Source of the DNA: Streptomyces sp. SID11385
Lineage (GTDB): Bacteria; Actinomycetota; Actinomycetes; Streptomycetales; Streptomycetaceae
DNA: 33,128 nt
Direction: 5' to 3'
NCBI RefSeq assembly: GCF_010548245.1
Contig: NZ_JAAGLR010000747.1
Coordinates: 1 to 33,128 of the forward strand
Shown here: in pieces, positions 1 to 7,256 of the stretch
How the letters are laid out: every line of letters starts with the position of its first letter
Numbering within the stretch: the stretch's first letter is position 1
Position numbers and translations under genes: made by a program
Notes under the pieces: model-generated
Database searches by the model: none
What the model saw: only the letters and a program-made list of their open reading frames with translations
Told to the model about the DNA's origin: nothing

Positions 1-1911
1 GTGGACGGCGGCGGCGTAGACCGTGCCAGGGGTGGCCGCCGCCTCCGAAGAGAGCAGCGGCGCGGCGGAATCGCGTGCCAGCGGGCTGCACCCCGTGCCC
101 GAGCGGACCGAGGCGCGCGGCAGCCCGCCCAGGTCGGTCACGGCGGAGACGAGCCCGTCCGGGGACGTCACCGCGGCGTGGCCGGGAGTCCCCGAGGGCG
201 CGTCGGCGAAGGTGCCCGTGCCCGCCTCGACCCGTACGCCAGGGCCCGCTTCCGGCTCCCGTACCGGCTCCGTCCCCACCGGGAGCGCCCAGCCGCCGAA
301 CCGCACCCGCACCTCGGGGACGTCATCGGGGGCGGCCGGGTCCACCCGGGCCACCCGCACCTCGACAGCGCCCCGTACCGCCGAACCGACCGTGAGCCAG
401 GGCCCCGTGCGGAAGGTGGCGGGCGGGCCGCCGAAGGGGTCCCACGTCGCACCCGCCGCGTCCACCGGCCAGTGCGCGCGCGAGCGCGAGACGCCCACGC
501 CGTCCGCGACCGAGAGCCGCGCCAGCGGCCTGCGGTGCGCCGCCCGGCCCGCCGCGTCGACGAGCGTCGCGCTCGCCTCCCAGGCGCCCTCGCCCGCGTC
601 CGCCGGGTACTCGGGGGTCGCGTGCGTGGAGTAGCCGAGCCGCGCGTAGTGCGGGTCGTCGGGCCACAGCCGCGCCGGATCGCTGTGGTCACCGCCGTGG
701 TTGACGACCCGTACGACCCCGTCCGCGGCCGTGCCCGTCACGAGCCACCCCGGCCCGTCCAGGGTGCGCGTGAAGTCGCCGCGCTCCACCGCGAGCGGCT
801 CGGGCTCCGCCGTCCACACGGGGTGCGAGGCCGGGAGCAGCAGCCCCGCGAAGCCCTTGCTCGCCCAGTACGGCGAGGCCGGGCCCGAGTACACCTGGGT
901 CAGGCCGCGGAAGGGGCGGTGCCAGCCCAGGCTCAGCAGCCCGTCCCCGGTGAGCGCCCCGTTCTCCGTGAAGTGGGAGAGCGTGCGCGCCGCGAGGGCC
1001 CGCGTCTCGCCCGGCGCCAGCGGACTCGCCTCGAAGAGCGTGCCCGTCCACAGCGGGGCGAGGGCCGCCCAGCGGTACGTGAGCGAGCGGCCCTGGAAGA
1101 GCGGGGCCCCGTTGCCGCCCACGAGATGGCGCCAGTCGGCGAGGAAGAGCCGCAGCCGCTCCCGGTAGCGCTCGGCGAGCCCTTCGGGCGCCTCGCCGCC
1201 GAGTACGCGCGTGAACCACAGCGGATAGAGGTGCATGGCCCAGCCGTTGTAGTGGTCGTGGTTGAGGTGCGCCCCGCCGGTGAGCCCGTCCGAGTACCAG
1301 CCGCCGCCCTGGTACCACTCCTCCGTCGTCGCGATCGTCCGGTCCAGGTCCTCCTGCCGCCACTGCCCGCCGACCGTGCGCGCGAACGCCTCCGTGACGC
1401 CCTGGAACCAGATCCAGTTGTTCTGCGGCATGTCGGTGCCGACCATGAGGCCCAGCCAGTCGAGCAGTTGGGCGCGGGTGCGGTCGCTCAGGCGGTCCCA
1501 GATCCAGGGGCGCGTCTCGTGCAGCGCGAGCGCGATCGAGGCGGCCTCGACCTTCGCCTGATTGGCCTCGGCGAAGGTGGGCCAGCGCTCGGGGCTCTCC
1601 GGTTCGACACCCGCGGCGATGCCGCGCGCGTACCACTCGGCGAAGCCGTGCGGGTCCTTCCCCTCCTCGCCGCGCAGCCGGAAGGCGGCGAGGAGGAAGG
1701 TGCGCGCGAAGCCTTCGAGGCCGTCGCTCCACTCGCCGCTCGCGCTCGCGGGGCCCGGCAGCCGGATCAGCGCGTGCCGCTCGCTCGCGTACGGGCGCAC
1801 CGCGCGGAGCATGTCGTCGGCGAGCCGCCCCCAGCGGTCCCGCCCGGTCCACGCGGCGGGGTCGGCGCCGGGGGCTGTGCGGGCGGGGTCCGGTGTGCTT
1901 GGCTGCGGCAT
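1..1911 (-). CDS. DUF2264 domain-containing protein (3' end outside window)
   Basis: The reading frame stays open for 637 codons from the ATG at 1909-1911 to the window edge, so the C-terminus is missing. GAAGGAG lies just upstream of the ATG as ribosome binding site. The protein starts MPQPSTPDPA and has no signal peptide, so it is probably cytoplasmic. The N-terminal ~370 residues are rich in Trp, Tyr and Gly, with segments such as NNWIWFQGVTEAF, WYQGGGWYSDG and HLNHDHYNGWAMHLYPLWF, which I recognise as the DUF2264 family (an alpha/alpha-barrel-like fold). The C-terminal half looks beta-rich. DUF2264 proteins commonly occur in carbohydrate-degradation loci, and a glycosidase or lyase-like role is inferred here, not shown. 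It is divergent from a ThuA/Gfo-Idh-MocA pair, and a LacI-type operator overlaps its promoter, which supports sugar control. The substrate is unknown. Confidence 0.85.
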   Translation of the reverse strand, partial: MPQPSTPDPARTAPGADPAAWTGRDRWGRLADDMLRAVRPYASERHALIRLPGPASASGEWSDGLEGFARTFLLAAFRLRGEEGKDPHGFAEWYARGIAAGVEPESPERWPTFAEANQAKVEAASIALALHETRPWIWDRLSDRTRAQLLDWLGLMVGTDMPQNNWIWFQGVTEAFARTVGGQWRQEDLDRTIATTEEWYQGGGWYSDGLTGGAHLNHDHYNGWAMHLYPLWFTRVLGGEAPEGLAERYRERLRLFLADWRHLVGGNGAPLFQGRSLTYRWAALAPLWTGTLFEASPLAPGETRALAARTLSHFTENGALTGDGLLSLGWHRPFRGLTQVYSGPASPYWASKGFAGLLLPASHPVWTAEPEPLAVERGDFTRTLDGPGWLVTGTAADGVVRVVNHGGDHSDPARLWPDDPHYARLGYSTHATPEYPADAGEGAWEASATLVDAAGRAAHRRPLARLSVADGVGVSRSRAHWPVDAAGATWDPFGGPPATFRTGPWLTVGSAVRGAVEVRVARVDPAAPDDVPEVRVRFGGWALPVGTEPVREPEAGPGVRVEAGTGTFADAPSGTPGHAAVTSPDGLVSAVTDLGGLPRASVRSGTGCSPLARDSAAPLLSSEAAATPGTVYAAAVH

Positions 1912-1943
1912 GACGCGTACTCCTTCGTCAGGGCGTTCCGGGC

Positions 1944-1972
1944 ACGCTACCCCGCCCACGCCCGCGTGGAAA
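1944..1972 (-). promoter_or_regulatory. Predicted promoter of the DUF2264 gene
   Basis: On the minus strand TTTCCA (1967-1972) and TAGCGT (1944-1949) are separated by 17 bases, a plausible -35/-10 pair for the housekeeping sigma factor. Transcription would start near 1937, about 26 bases before the start codon. The -35 box overlaps a LacI-type operator. Confidence 0.45.
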
Positions 1973-1980
1973 GCGGTTTC
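1969..1980. promoter_or_regulatory. LacI-family operator-like site
   Basis: GAAAGCGGTTTC has the GAAA-N-CG-N-TTTC layout with a central CG that is typical of LacI-family operators. Five of the six half-site positions pair. It overlaps the predicted -35 box of the divergent DUF2264 gene and lies about 55 bases upstream of the -35 of the ThuA/oxidoreductase promoter, so one repressor could control both directions. No LacI-type gene is in the window. Confidence 0.5.
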
Positions 1981-2024
1981 TAGGACGGCTGTCCGGACCC
2001 TGTGCGCCCGCCGTGATTCCATTA

Positions 2025-2039
2025 GTCAAGCCGATTGAC
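2025..2039. promoter_or_regulatory. Inverted repeat GTCAA-N5-TTGAC over the -35 box
   Basis: GTCAAGCCGATTGAC is a perfect 5-base inverted repeat with a 5-base spacer. Its right arm is most of the TTGACA -35 element of the rightward promoter. The position suits a repressor that blocks RNA polymerase. The cognate regulator is not identified. Confidence 0.4.
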
Positions 2040-2064
2040 AAACCTGGCGCGCCCTCCGTACGTT
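2035..2064 (+). promoter_or_regulatory. Predicted promoter of the ThuA-like / Gfo-Idh-MocA operon
   Basis: A perfect -35 TTGACA (2035-2040) is followed after 18 bases by TACGTT (2059-2064), which fits TANNNT. Transcription from about 2071 would give a leader of about 170 bases. That leader contains the near-palindrome CGTCGC-CGGC-GCGACG at 2100-2115, flanked by GGTG (2092-2095) and CACC (2117-2120), which could fold into a hairpin. Nothing else was recognised between 1912 and 2240. Confidence 0.55.
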
Positions 2065-2240
2065 CGTCTGGCCGAGCGGAGCACCCGCGCCGGTGGCGGC
2101 GTCGCCGGCGCGACGACACCGTGAACCACCCCGTGCCCGCGATGCCCTTCCCCCGGGCCCGCGCGGTGCGACCGACCGGCTCCCACCGGCCTCGATCCGG
2201 CCGCGCGGGGCCGTGAGCACCGATGGGAGCGTGCAAGACC

Positions 2241-2891
2241 ATGACGAACCCCAGCCGAAGGGCGCTCGTCGTCCGCGGCGGGTGGGAGGGACACTCACCC
2301 GTCGAGATCACCGACCTCTTCCTGCCCTTCCTCAAGGACGCCGGATTCACGGTCGACACCTCGGACACCCTCGACGTCTACACCGACGCCGAACGCCTCG
2401 CCGCCACCGACCTGATCGTCCACTGCTGGACGATGGGCGAGGCGACCCCCGCTCAGAGCGCGGGCCTGGTCGCGGCGGTCCGCGCGGGCACCGGCCTGGC
2501 CGGCTGGCACGGCGGCATCGTGGACTCCTTCCGCGGCGATCTCGACTACCAGCGGCTCACCGGGGGGCAGTTCCTCATGCACCCCGAGGGCTTCCACGAC
2601 CACCGCGTCCACGTCGTCCCCGGGCACGAACTGGTCGCGGGGATCGAGGACTTCGACGTCCACACGGAGCAGTACTGGGTCGCGACCGATCCCGCGATCG
2701 AGGTGCACGCCACGACGGTCTTCCCGGCCGGCGAGGAGCACGGCGAGGAGGTCGTGATGCCGGCCGTGTGGAGCCGCCGTTACGGCGCGGGCCGCGTCTT
2801 CGTCAACACGATCGGCCACAAGGCCGACGACTTCGACGTGCCCGGGGCGCGTCTGCTGATGGAGAGGGGGCTGCTGTGGGCGAGCCGCTGA
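2241..2891 (+). CDS. ThuA-like domain protein
   Basis: This 216-residue protein has the ThuA fold, a class I glutamine-amidotransferase-like domain: a first strand ending in VVRGGWEGHSP, then DLIVHCWTMGE, GLAGWHGGIVDSF, TEQYWV and a C-terminal GAGRVFVNTIGHK. ThuA-family proteins are linked to sugar use, originally trehalose and related disaccharides in rhizobia, but their reaction is poorly defined. I chose the ATG at 2241 because GGGAG lies 11 bases upstream and homologues start near RALVV; an in-frame ATG at 2223 would add six residues. The 3' end overlaps the oxidoreductase gene by 16 bases, so the two are co-translated. There is no signal peptide, so it is cytoplasmic. The usual partners are Gfo/Idh/MocA oxidoreductases, as here. 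Confidence 0.85.
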   Translation: MTNPSRRALVVRGGWEGHSPVEITDLFLPFLKDAGFTVDTSDTLDVYTDAERLAATDLIVHCWTMGEATPAQSAGLVAAVRAGTGLAGWHGGIVDSFRGDLDYQRLTGGQFLMHPEGFHDHRVHVVPGHELVAGIEDFDVHTEQYWVATDPAIEVHATTVFPAGEEHGEEVVMPAVWSRRYGAGRVFVNTIGHKADDFDVPGARLLMERGLLWASR

Positions 2892-3964
2892 GGATAGGCA
2901 TCGTCGGCGCGGGTGCCATCAGCGGCGCCTACCTCGACTCCCTGGACCGCCTCACCCGCCCGCTGCGGGTCACCGCCGTCGCGGACCTCGACCTGACGCG
3001 CGCGAAGGCCGCCGCGGCGCGGGCCGGGGACGCCGTCGCGCTCGGCTCGGTCGGGGAACTCCTCGGCCGCGAGGACGTCGACGCCGTACTGAACCTGACG
3101 ATCCCCGCCGTGCACGCCGAGGTCGCGCTCGCCGCGCTCGCGGCGGGCAAGCACGTCTACGGCGAGAAGCCGCTCGCCGCGACGCGGGAGGAGGCCGCCG
3201 CGGTGCTCGCGGCGGCTCAGGCCGCCGGACTGCGGGTCGGCTGCGCCCCCGACACCGTGCTCGGTACGGGGACGCAGACCGCGCGCAAGGCCGTCGCGGA
3301 CGGACGGATCGGCACGCCCGTCGCCGCGACCGCCTTCATGACGACGGCGGGTCACGAGGCGTGGCATCCGGACCCGGAGTTCTACTACCGGCCCGGGGGC
3401 GGCCCGCTGCTCGACATGGGCCCGTACTACCTCTCGGCGCTCGTCCACCTCCTCGGCCCGGTCGCCAAGGTCACCGGCGCGGTCTCCGCTCCGCGCGCGG
3501 AGCGCGTCATCGGCAGCGGCCCGCGCGCGGGCACCCGCTTCCCCGTCGAGGTGGACACGCACGTCACCGGTGTCCTGCACCACGCGAGCGGCGCGCTGAG
3601 CACGCTCGTGATGAGTTTCGACATCCCGGCGGCGCGCCTGCCGCGCATCGAGGTCTACGGGACCGAGGGCTCCCTCTCGGTGCCCGACCCCAACGGCTTC
3701 GACGGCCCCGTCGAGCTGAACCGGGGCGCGGGCTGGGAGGAACTTCCCGCCAGCGCCGGGTTCCCGGGCGCGGGGCGCGGCATCGGCCTCGCCGACCTGG
3801 CCGACTCGCTCCGTACGGGCCAGGCGCACCGCGCCTCCGCGGGGCTCGCGCACCACGTGCTCGACACGATGCTGACGCTGCTCGACTCGGCGCACGAGGG
3901 GGTCACGCGCGAGGTGGCCAGTACGTGCGAGGTGCCGAGGCTCGTGACCACCGGGCGCGTCTGA
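2876..3964 (+). CDS. Gfo/Idh/MocA family oxidoreductase
   Basis: This 362-residue enzyme is predicted to be an NAD(P)-dependent sugar, inositol or sugar-acid dehydrogenase. The N-terminus RIGIVGAGAISGAYL (about 6-20) is the Rossmann GxGxxG element. GKHVYGEKPL (91-100) carries the family EKP motif with the probable catalytic Lys. GGGPLLDMGPYYL (about 173-185) is the family GGxxxDxGxH region, but with Tyr where His is common. The C-terminal half is the usual alpha/beta substrate domain with a sheet reading VEVYGTEGSLSVPDP-like. The GTG start at 2876 follows GGAGAGGGGG and overlaps the ThuA-like gene by 16 bases. Length is normal for the family. The substrate cannot be read from sequence; the operon with ThuA and the divergent DUF2264 gene suggest a sugar or sugar acid. 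Confidence 0.9.
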   Translation: MGEPLRIGIVGAGAISGAYLDSLDRLTRPLRVTAVADLDLTRAKAAAARAGDAVALGSVGELLGREDVDAVLNLTIPAVHAEVALAALAAGKHVYGEKPLAATREEAAAVLAAAQAAGLRVGCAPDTVLGTGTQTARKAVADGRIGTPVAATAFMTTAGHEAWHPDPEFYYRPGGGPLLDMGPYYLSALVHLLGPVAKVTGAVSAPRAERVIGSGPRAGTRFPVEVDTHVTGVLHHASGALSTLVMSFDIPAARLPRIEVYGTEGSLSVPDPNGFDGPVELNRGAGWEELPASAGFPGAGRGIGLADLADSLRTGQAHRASAGLAHHVLDTMLTLLDSAHEGVTREVASTCEVPRLVTTGRV

Positions 3965-3971
3965 GGGGGCG

Positions 3972-3988
3972 CGGGGCCCGCGGCCCCG
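3972..3988 (+). terminator. Hairpin after the oxidoreductase gene
   Basis: CGGGGCC-CGC-GGCCCCG forms a perfect 7-base-pair stem seven bases after the stop codon. There is no T-run, as is usual for actinomycete terminators. Confidence 0.45.
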
Positions 3989-4040
3989 TCGCGGAGGAAT
4001 TCCGTGGCGGGGCCGTCCGGCGCTCTGCTACCCCTGGGGA

Positions 4041-4502
4041 ATGGACGCACACGAAGACTCCCTGCGGGAACTGCTCGCGGCCCGCGCCTGCGAACGCCTC
4101 GTCCTCGACCTCATCCACCGGCTCGACCTGGGTGAACCGGCCTCCGTCGCCGAGCTGTTCACTCCGGACGGGGTGTGGGAGTGGGCGGCGGGCGGTCGCC
4201 GCATCGCCGGGCGCGAGGAACTGGCCGCCTACTTCGGCGGGCGCCCCGCCGACCGTCTCTCGCGCCGCCTCGCGACCAACATCCGCGTCACCGTGGACTC
4301 GCCCGGCACGGCGCACGCGACGAGCTACTTCGTCACCTACCGCGTCGACGGCAACGACCCCGCCCGCCTCGTCCCGCCCCCGCCCCCGGCCAACGCGGGC
4401 CACTACGAGGACACCTTCCGCCGCGTCGACGGCACCTGGCTCCTCGCCCACCGCCGCCTCCACCTGGCCTTCGGGGGGCCGACGCCGCGGCACGGGGCGT
4501 GA
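4041..4502 (+). CDS. SnoaL/NTF2-like domain protein
   Basis: This 153-residue cytoplasmic protein has the nuclear-transport-factor-2-like (SnoaL) cone fold signature. An N-terminal helix pair (ACERLVLDLIHRLDLGEPAS) is followed by VAELFTPDGVWEWAAGGRRIAGREEL, a mid-region of strands (TNIRVTVDSPGTAHATSYFVTYRV) and a final GHYEDTFRRVDGTWLLAHRR. Members include polyketide cyclases, dehydratases, isomerases and non-catalytic ligand binders, so the reaction is open. The ATG at 4041 has no Shine-Dalgarno sequence. TACCCC at 4029-4034 ends six bases before the ATG, compatible with a leaderless transcript. It stands alone between a hairpin (3972-3988) and the shared terminator at 4511-4566. Confidence 0.8.
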   Translation: MDAHEDSLRELLAARACERLVLDLIHRLDLGEPASVAELFTPDGVWEWAAGGRRIAGREELAAYFGGRPADRLSRRLATNIRVTVDSPGTAHATSYFVTYRVDGNDPARLVPPPPPANAGHYEDTFRRVDGTWLLAHRRLHLAFGGPTPRHGA

Positions 4503-4510
4503 CGGGGGGT

Positions 4511-4566
4511 GCACGGAGGGGGCGGTGCGGGACCGGTCGCGCCACCGGCCCCGCACCGCCCCCGTG
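4511..4566. terminator. Bidirectional terminator between NTF2-like and chitinase genes
   Basis: A long imperfect inverted repeat has its left arm at 4511-4536 and right arm at 4543-4566. The core arms are GGGGCGGTGCGG and CCGCACCGCCCC, extended by GCACG/CGTGC outside and CCGGT/ACCGG inside. It lies between the convergent stop codons at 4502 and 4582 and can serve both. Confidence 0.7.
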
Positions 4567-4581
4567 CTCCGCGCTCTCCCG

Positions 4582-6333
4582 TCAGGGCAGCGCGTGCACG
4601 TGCGGGCCCACCGCGTTGCTCCAGGCGTTGCCCGCCGTCGCGTCCCAGTTCGTGGACCAGGTCATCGCGCCGCGCAGCGCCGGATACGTCGTGGAGGGCT
4701 TGAACGAGCCGCAGTTGGTGCCCTTCGCGAGGCAGTCGAGGGCGTTGTTCACGACCGTCGGCGCCACGTAGCCGCCGCCCGCCGCGCGCGTCGACGCCGG
4801 GAGTCCGAGGCCGACCTGCGAGGGGGCGAGGCCGCCCTGGAGCTGGATGCAGGCGAGCGCGGTGAGGAAGTCCACCGAGCCCTGGCTGTAGACCTTGCCG
4901 TCGCAGCCGAGCATCGAACCGCTGTTGTAGTACTGCATGTTGACGACCGTGAGGATGTCCTTCACGTTGAGCGCCGTCTTGAAGTACTCGGCGGACGTGG
5001 ACTGCATGTCGATCGTCTGCGGCGCCATCGTGAGGACGAGCGAGCTGCCCGCCTTCGCGGAGAGGGAGCGCAGGGCCTGCGACATGTAGGTGGAGTTGAC
5101 GCCGTTCTCCAGGTCGATGTCGACGCCGTCGAAGCCGTAGGTCCGCATGAGCGCGTACACGGAGTCGGCGAAGTTCGTCGCCGAGGCGCCGTCGGCGACG
5201 GACACCGTGCCGTTCTGGCCGCCGATGGAGATGACGACCTTCTTGCCGGCCGCCTGCTTCGCCTTGATGTCGGCCTTGAACTGGTCGACGGTGTAGCCCT
5301 TCAGGCCCGCGGAGTCGAGCGTGAAGGACACGGCGCCCGGCGTGGTGGTGGCGTCCGCGAAGGCGACCGCGATGATGTCGTACTGCGCCGGGACCTGCGC
5401 GAGCGTCTGCACGGTCGCGCCGTTGTCGAAGTTCTGCCAGTAGCCGGTCACGGCGTGCTTCGGGACGGAGCCGCCGCCCCCGGGGTTGCCGCCCGAGGTG
5501 GTGGTCGCCGAGACGGCCGCGGACTTCGGGGACTCACCGGCCGCGTTGACGGCCGTGACCTGGAAGCTGTACGTCGTGCCGGAGGTCAGGCCCGTGACGG
5601 TCGCCGAGGCGCCGGTCACCGACTGCACCTTCGCGCCGTCGCGGTACACGTTGTAGCTCGTCGCGTTCGTGACGGGGTTCCAGCTCAGCGGGACCGAGGT
5701 CGCCGCCGCGGCGCCGGCCTTCAGGCCGCCGGGCGCCCCGGGCACGCTCGGCGTGGTGCCCCCGCCGCCGCCCCCGTCCGGGCCGAGCACGGACACGTCG
5801 TCGGCGTAGTACGCGGGCTGCCCGTACCAGCCGTGCAGGTAGACCTGGACCGAGGTGGTGTTCGCGCCGGTCGTGAAGGTGGTCTTGAGCTGCGAGAAGC
5901 CGGAGGTGCCGGGGGTCCAGGTGGACACGTCCGTCGTCCCCGTGCCGCTCGCGCCGAGGTAGACGTACGAGCCCTGCACGTACGCGCCGAGCGTGTAGGT
6001 GGCGTTCGGCTTGACCTTGACGGTCTGGACGCACTGGCCCGTGTCGGACGCCGACGGGCTCGCCTTCAGCGCGGCGCTGCCCGCGTGGACCGGCGAACCC
6101 ACCGCCTCGCCACTGCCGTTGCTGCAGGTCCAGCCCGAGAGCCCGGACTCGAAGCCCGGGTTCTGCGCGTTGTTGACGTCGGCGGCCTGGGCGGTCCCGG
6201 CGACGAGCCCGCTCAGCAGCAGTGCGGTCGCGGACACGAGGGCGCCCGCGCCGAAAAGCCGGCGCAGGCGGGAGCGGGGGGAGGGACGGGTGCGGCCGGG
6301 TCTGCCGGTCGCCGAAGAGGGGACGCGTTCCAC
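4582..6333 (-). CDS. Secreted chitinase: carbohydrate-binding module, FN3, GH18
   Basis: This 583-residue enzyme hydrolyses beta-1,4-GlcNAc bonds in chitin outside the cell. Residues 1-50 form a Sec signal peptide: an Arg-rich start, a hydrophobic core ALVSATALLLSGLVAG and cleavage after AQA. Residues 51-185 are a jelly-roll carbohydrate-binding module beginning NPGFESGLSGW. A Gly-rich linker leads to a fibronectin type III domain (about 195-279) and a second Gly linker. The GH18 barrel spans about 292-583, with VVISIGG (367-372 region) and FDGVDIDLE (401-409). This is the DxxDxDxE motif, with Glu409 as catalytic acid. The GTG start at 6331-6333 has GGAGG five bases upstream; longer in-frame extensions lack a signal peptide at their start. 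The promoter shows Streptomyces chitinase direct repeats, so induction by GlcNAc/chitin through DasR is expected. Confidence 0.93.
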   Translation of the reverse strand: MERVPSSATGRPGRTRPSPRSRLRRLFGAGALVSATALLLSGLVAGTAQAADVNNAQNPGFESGLSGWTCSNGSGEAVGSPVHAGSAALKASPSASDTGQCVQTVKVKPNATYTLGAYVQGSYVYLGASGTGTTDVSTWTPGTSGFSQLKTTFTTGANTTSVQVYLHGWYGQPAYYADDVSVLGPDGGGGGGTTPSVPGAPGGLKAGAAAATSVPLSWNPVTNATSYNVYRDGAKVQSVTGASATVTGLTSGTTYSFQVTAVNAAGESPKSAAVSATTTSGGNPGGGGSVPKHAVTGYWQNFDNGATVQTLAQVPAQYDIIAVAFADATTTPGAVSFTLDSAGLKGYTVDQFKADIKAKQAAGKKVVISIGGQNGTVSVADGASATNFADSVYALMRTYGFDGVDIDLENGVNSTYMSQALRSLSAKAGSSLVLTMAPQTIDMQSTSAEYFKTALNVKDILTVVNMQYYNSGSMLGCDGKVYSQGSVDFLTALACIQLQGGLAPSQVGLGLPASTRAAGGGYVAPTVVNNALDCLAKGTNCGSFKPSTTYPALRGAMTWSTNWDATAGNAWSNAVGPHVHALP

Positions 6334-6418
6334 AACTACCTCCGGAAGGGAGTCACTTGGAGGAGAACAGGGCACTGCGGGCACTGCGGGTGCGGAACGG
6401 TGGCCACCGTCTGACCGG

Positions 6419-6451
6419 AGGATGGTCCAGACCAATCGGGTTGTCAAGACC
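6419..6451 (-). promoter_or_regulatory. Chitinase promoter with DasR-type direct repeats
   Basis: On the minus strand GGTCTTGACAAC (6440-6451) and GGTCTGGACCAT (6422-6433) are imperfect 12-base direct repeats. The second contains the perfect inverted repeat TGGTC-N2-GACCA (6423-6434), which resembles the DasR-responsive element. TTGACA (6442-6447) inside the first copy is a -35 box, with CATCCT (6419-6424) 17 bases on as a weak -10. Paired direct repeats over the polymerase site are known for Streptomyces chitinase genes. In the leader, GGGCACTGC occurs twice in tandem on the plus strand at 6370-6387. Confidence 0.7.
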
Positions 6452-6619
6452 TCTGGCGCGGAGTGGGCCGCGTCCCGGTCAGCGGGACGTCGCCTCGCGG
6501 GAGCCGAGGGCCGGCGCAGGGTGGGAGCGCTCCCCGTAACCCCCTGTCCTCCCGTCCCGCCGTGTCGTAGGTTCGCGCGGGGGCGGGCGGCAGGCGCGCC
6601 GCCCGGAGAGGAACGACGC

Positions 6620-7237
6620 ATGTCCCCGTTCGTACGGCCCTACCGCCCCGCCGACCACGAGGCGCTCGCCGACATCTGCGTGCGCACCGCGCACCTCGGC
6701 GGCGACGCCCGCCCGCACTACCGCGACCCGTCCGTCCTGCCGGTGCTCTTCGCGCACCCGTACGCGGCCTTCGCGCCGGAACTGTGCTTCGTCCTCGACG
6801 ACGGCGGGCGGGCGGTGGGCTACGTCCTCGGCACGGCCGACACGGACCGCTTCGTCGACCGCTTCCGCGCGGAGTGGCTGCCGCGCCACGCGGAGCGCTA
6901 CCCGCTCCCGGCCGGCCCCGCGGCCGACGCCGACGAGGTGATGGCGGGCCTCCTCCACGACCCCGAGCGGATGCGCGTCCCGGCGCTCAAGGACTACCCC
7001 GCACACCTCCACATCGACCTCCTCCCCTCCTTCCAGCGCCAGGGCTTCGGACGCCGCCTGATGAACGCCCACCTCACGGCCCTCGCCGCCCACGGCGCTC
7101 CCCGCGTCCACCTCGGCATGGTCACCGCCAACACCCCGGCCCGCGCCTTCTACGACCGCCTGGGCTTCCACGAACTCCCGGTCCCGGACGCGGGCGAGCT
7201 GACGTACCTGGGGCGGGGGACGGGGGGCGAGGTGTAG
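6620..7237 (+). CDS. GNAT N-acetyltransferase, O-GlcNAcase acetyltransferase-like type
   Basis: This 205-residue protein is a GNAT-fold protein expected to bind acetyl-CoA. FVRPYRPADHEALADICVRT is strand 1/helix 1. HLHIDLLPSFQRQGFGRRLM (129-148) holds the acetyl-CoA pyrophosphate motif QxxGxG at about 139-145. VTANTPARAFYDRLGF (168-183) is motif B. The long middle insertion (DTDRFVDRFRAEWLPRHAERYP) and the PAHLHIDLLP segment resemble bacterial homologues of the C-terminal acetyltransferase-like domain of O-GlcNAcase; that likeness is from memory and not tested. The start at 6620 follows GGAGAGG. It is divergent from the chitinase across a 286-base gap, so a link to amino-sugar metabolism is possible. 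The acceptor is unknown. Confidence 0.82.
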   Translation: MSPFVRPYRPADHEALADICVRTAHLGGDARPHYRDPSVLPVLFAHPYAAFAPELCFVLDDGGRAVGYVLGTADTDRFVDRFRAEWLPRHAERYPLPAGPAADADEVMAGLLHDPERMRVPALKDYPAHLHIDLLPSFQRQGFGRRLMNAHLTALAAHGAPRVHLGMVTANTPARAFYDRLGFHELPVPDAGELTYLGRGTGGEV

Positions 7238-7256
7238 GAAGGCGGATGTCGCTCTC

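Noticed and set aside
1..1983. A 660-residue plus-strand frame at the window start
   Set aside because: Arg/Ala/Pro-rich shadow of the DUF2264 gene; the minus frame has recognisable family motifs and a ribosome binding site.
3361..6414. A 1017-residue plus-strand frame running over the oxidoreductase, NTF2-like and antisense of chitinase
   Set aside because: It crosses several well-supported genes and has no coherent domain.
4582..6621. A longer chitinase start upstream of 6333
   Set aside because: The extension would cover the promoter repeats and put about 96 residues before the signal peptide.
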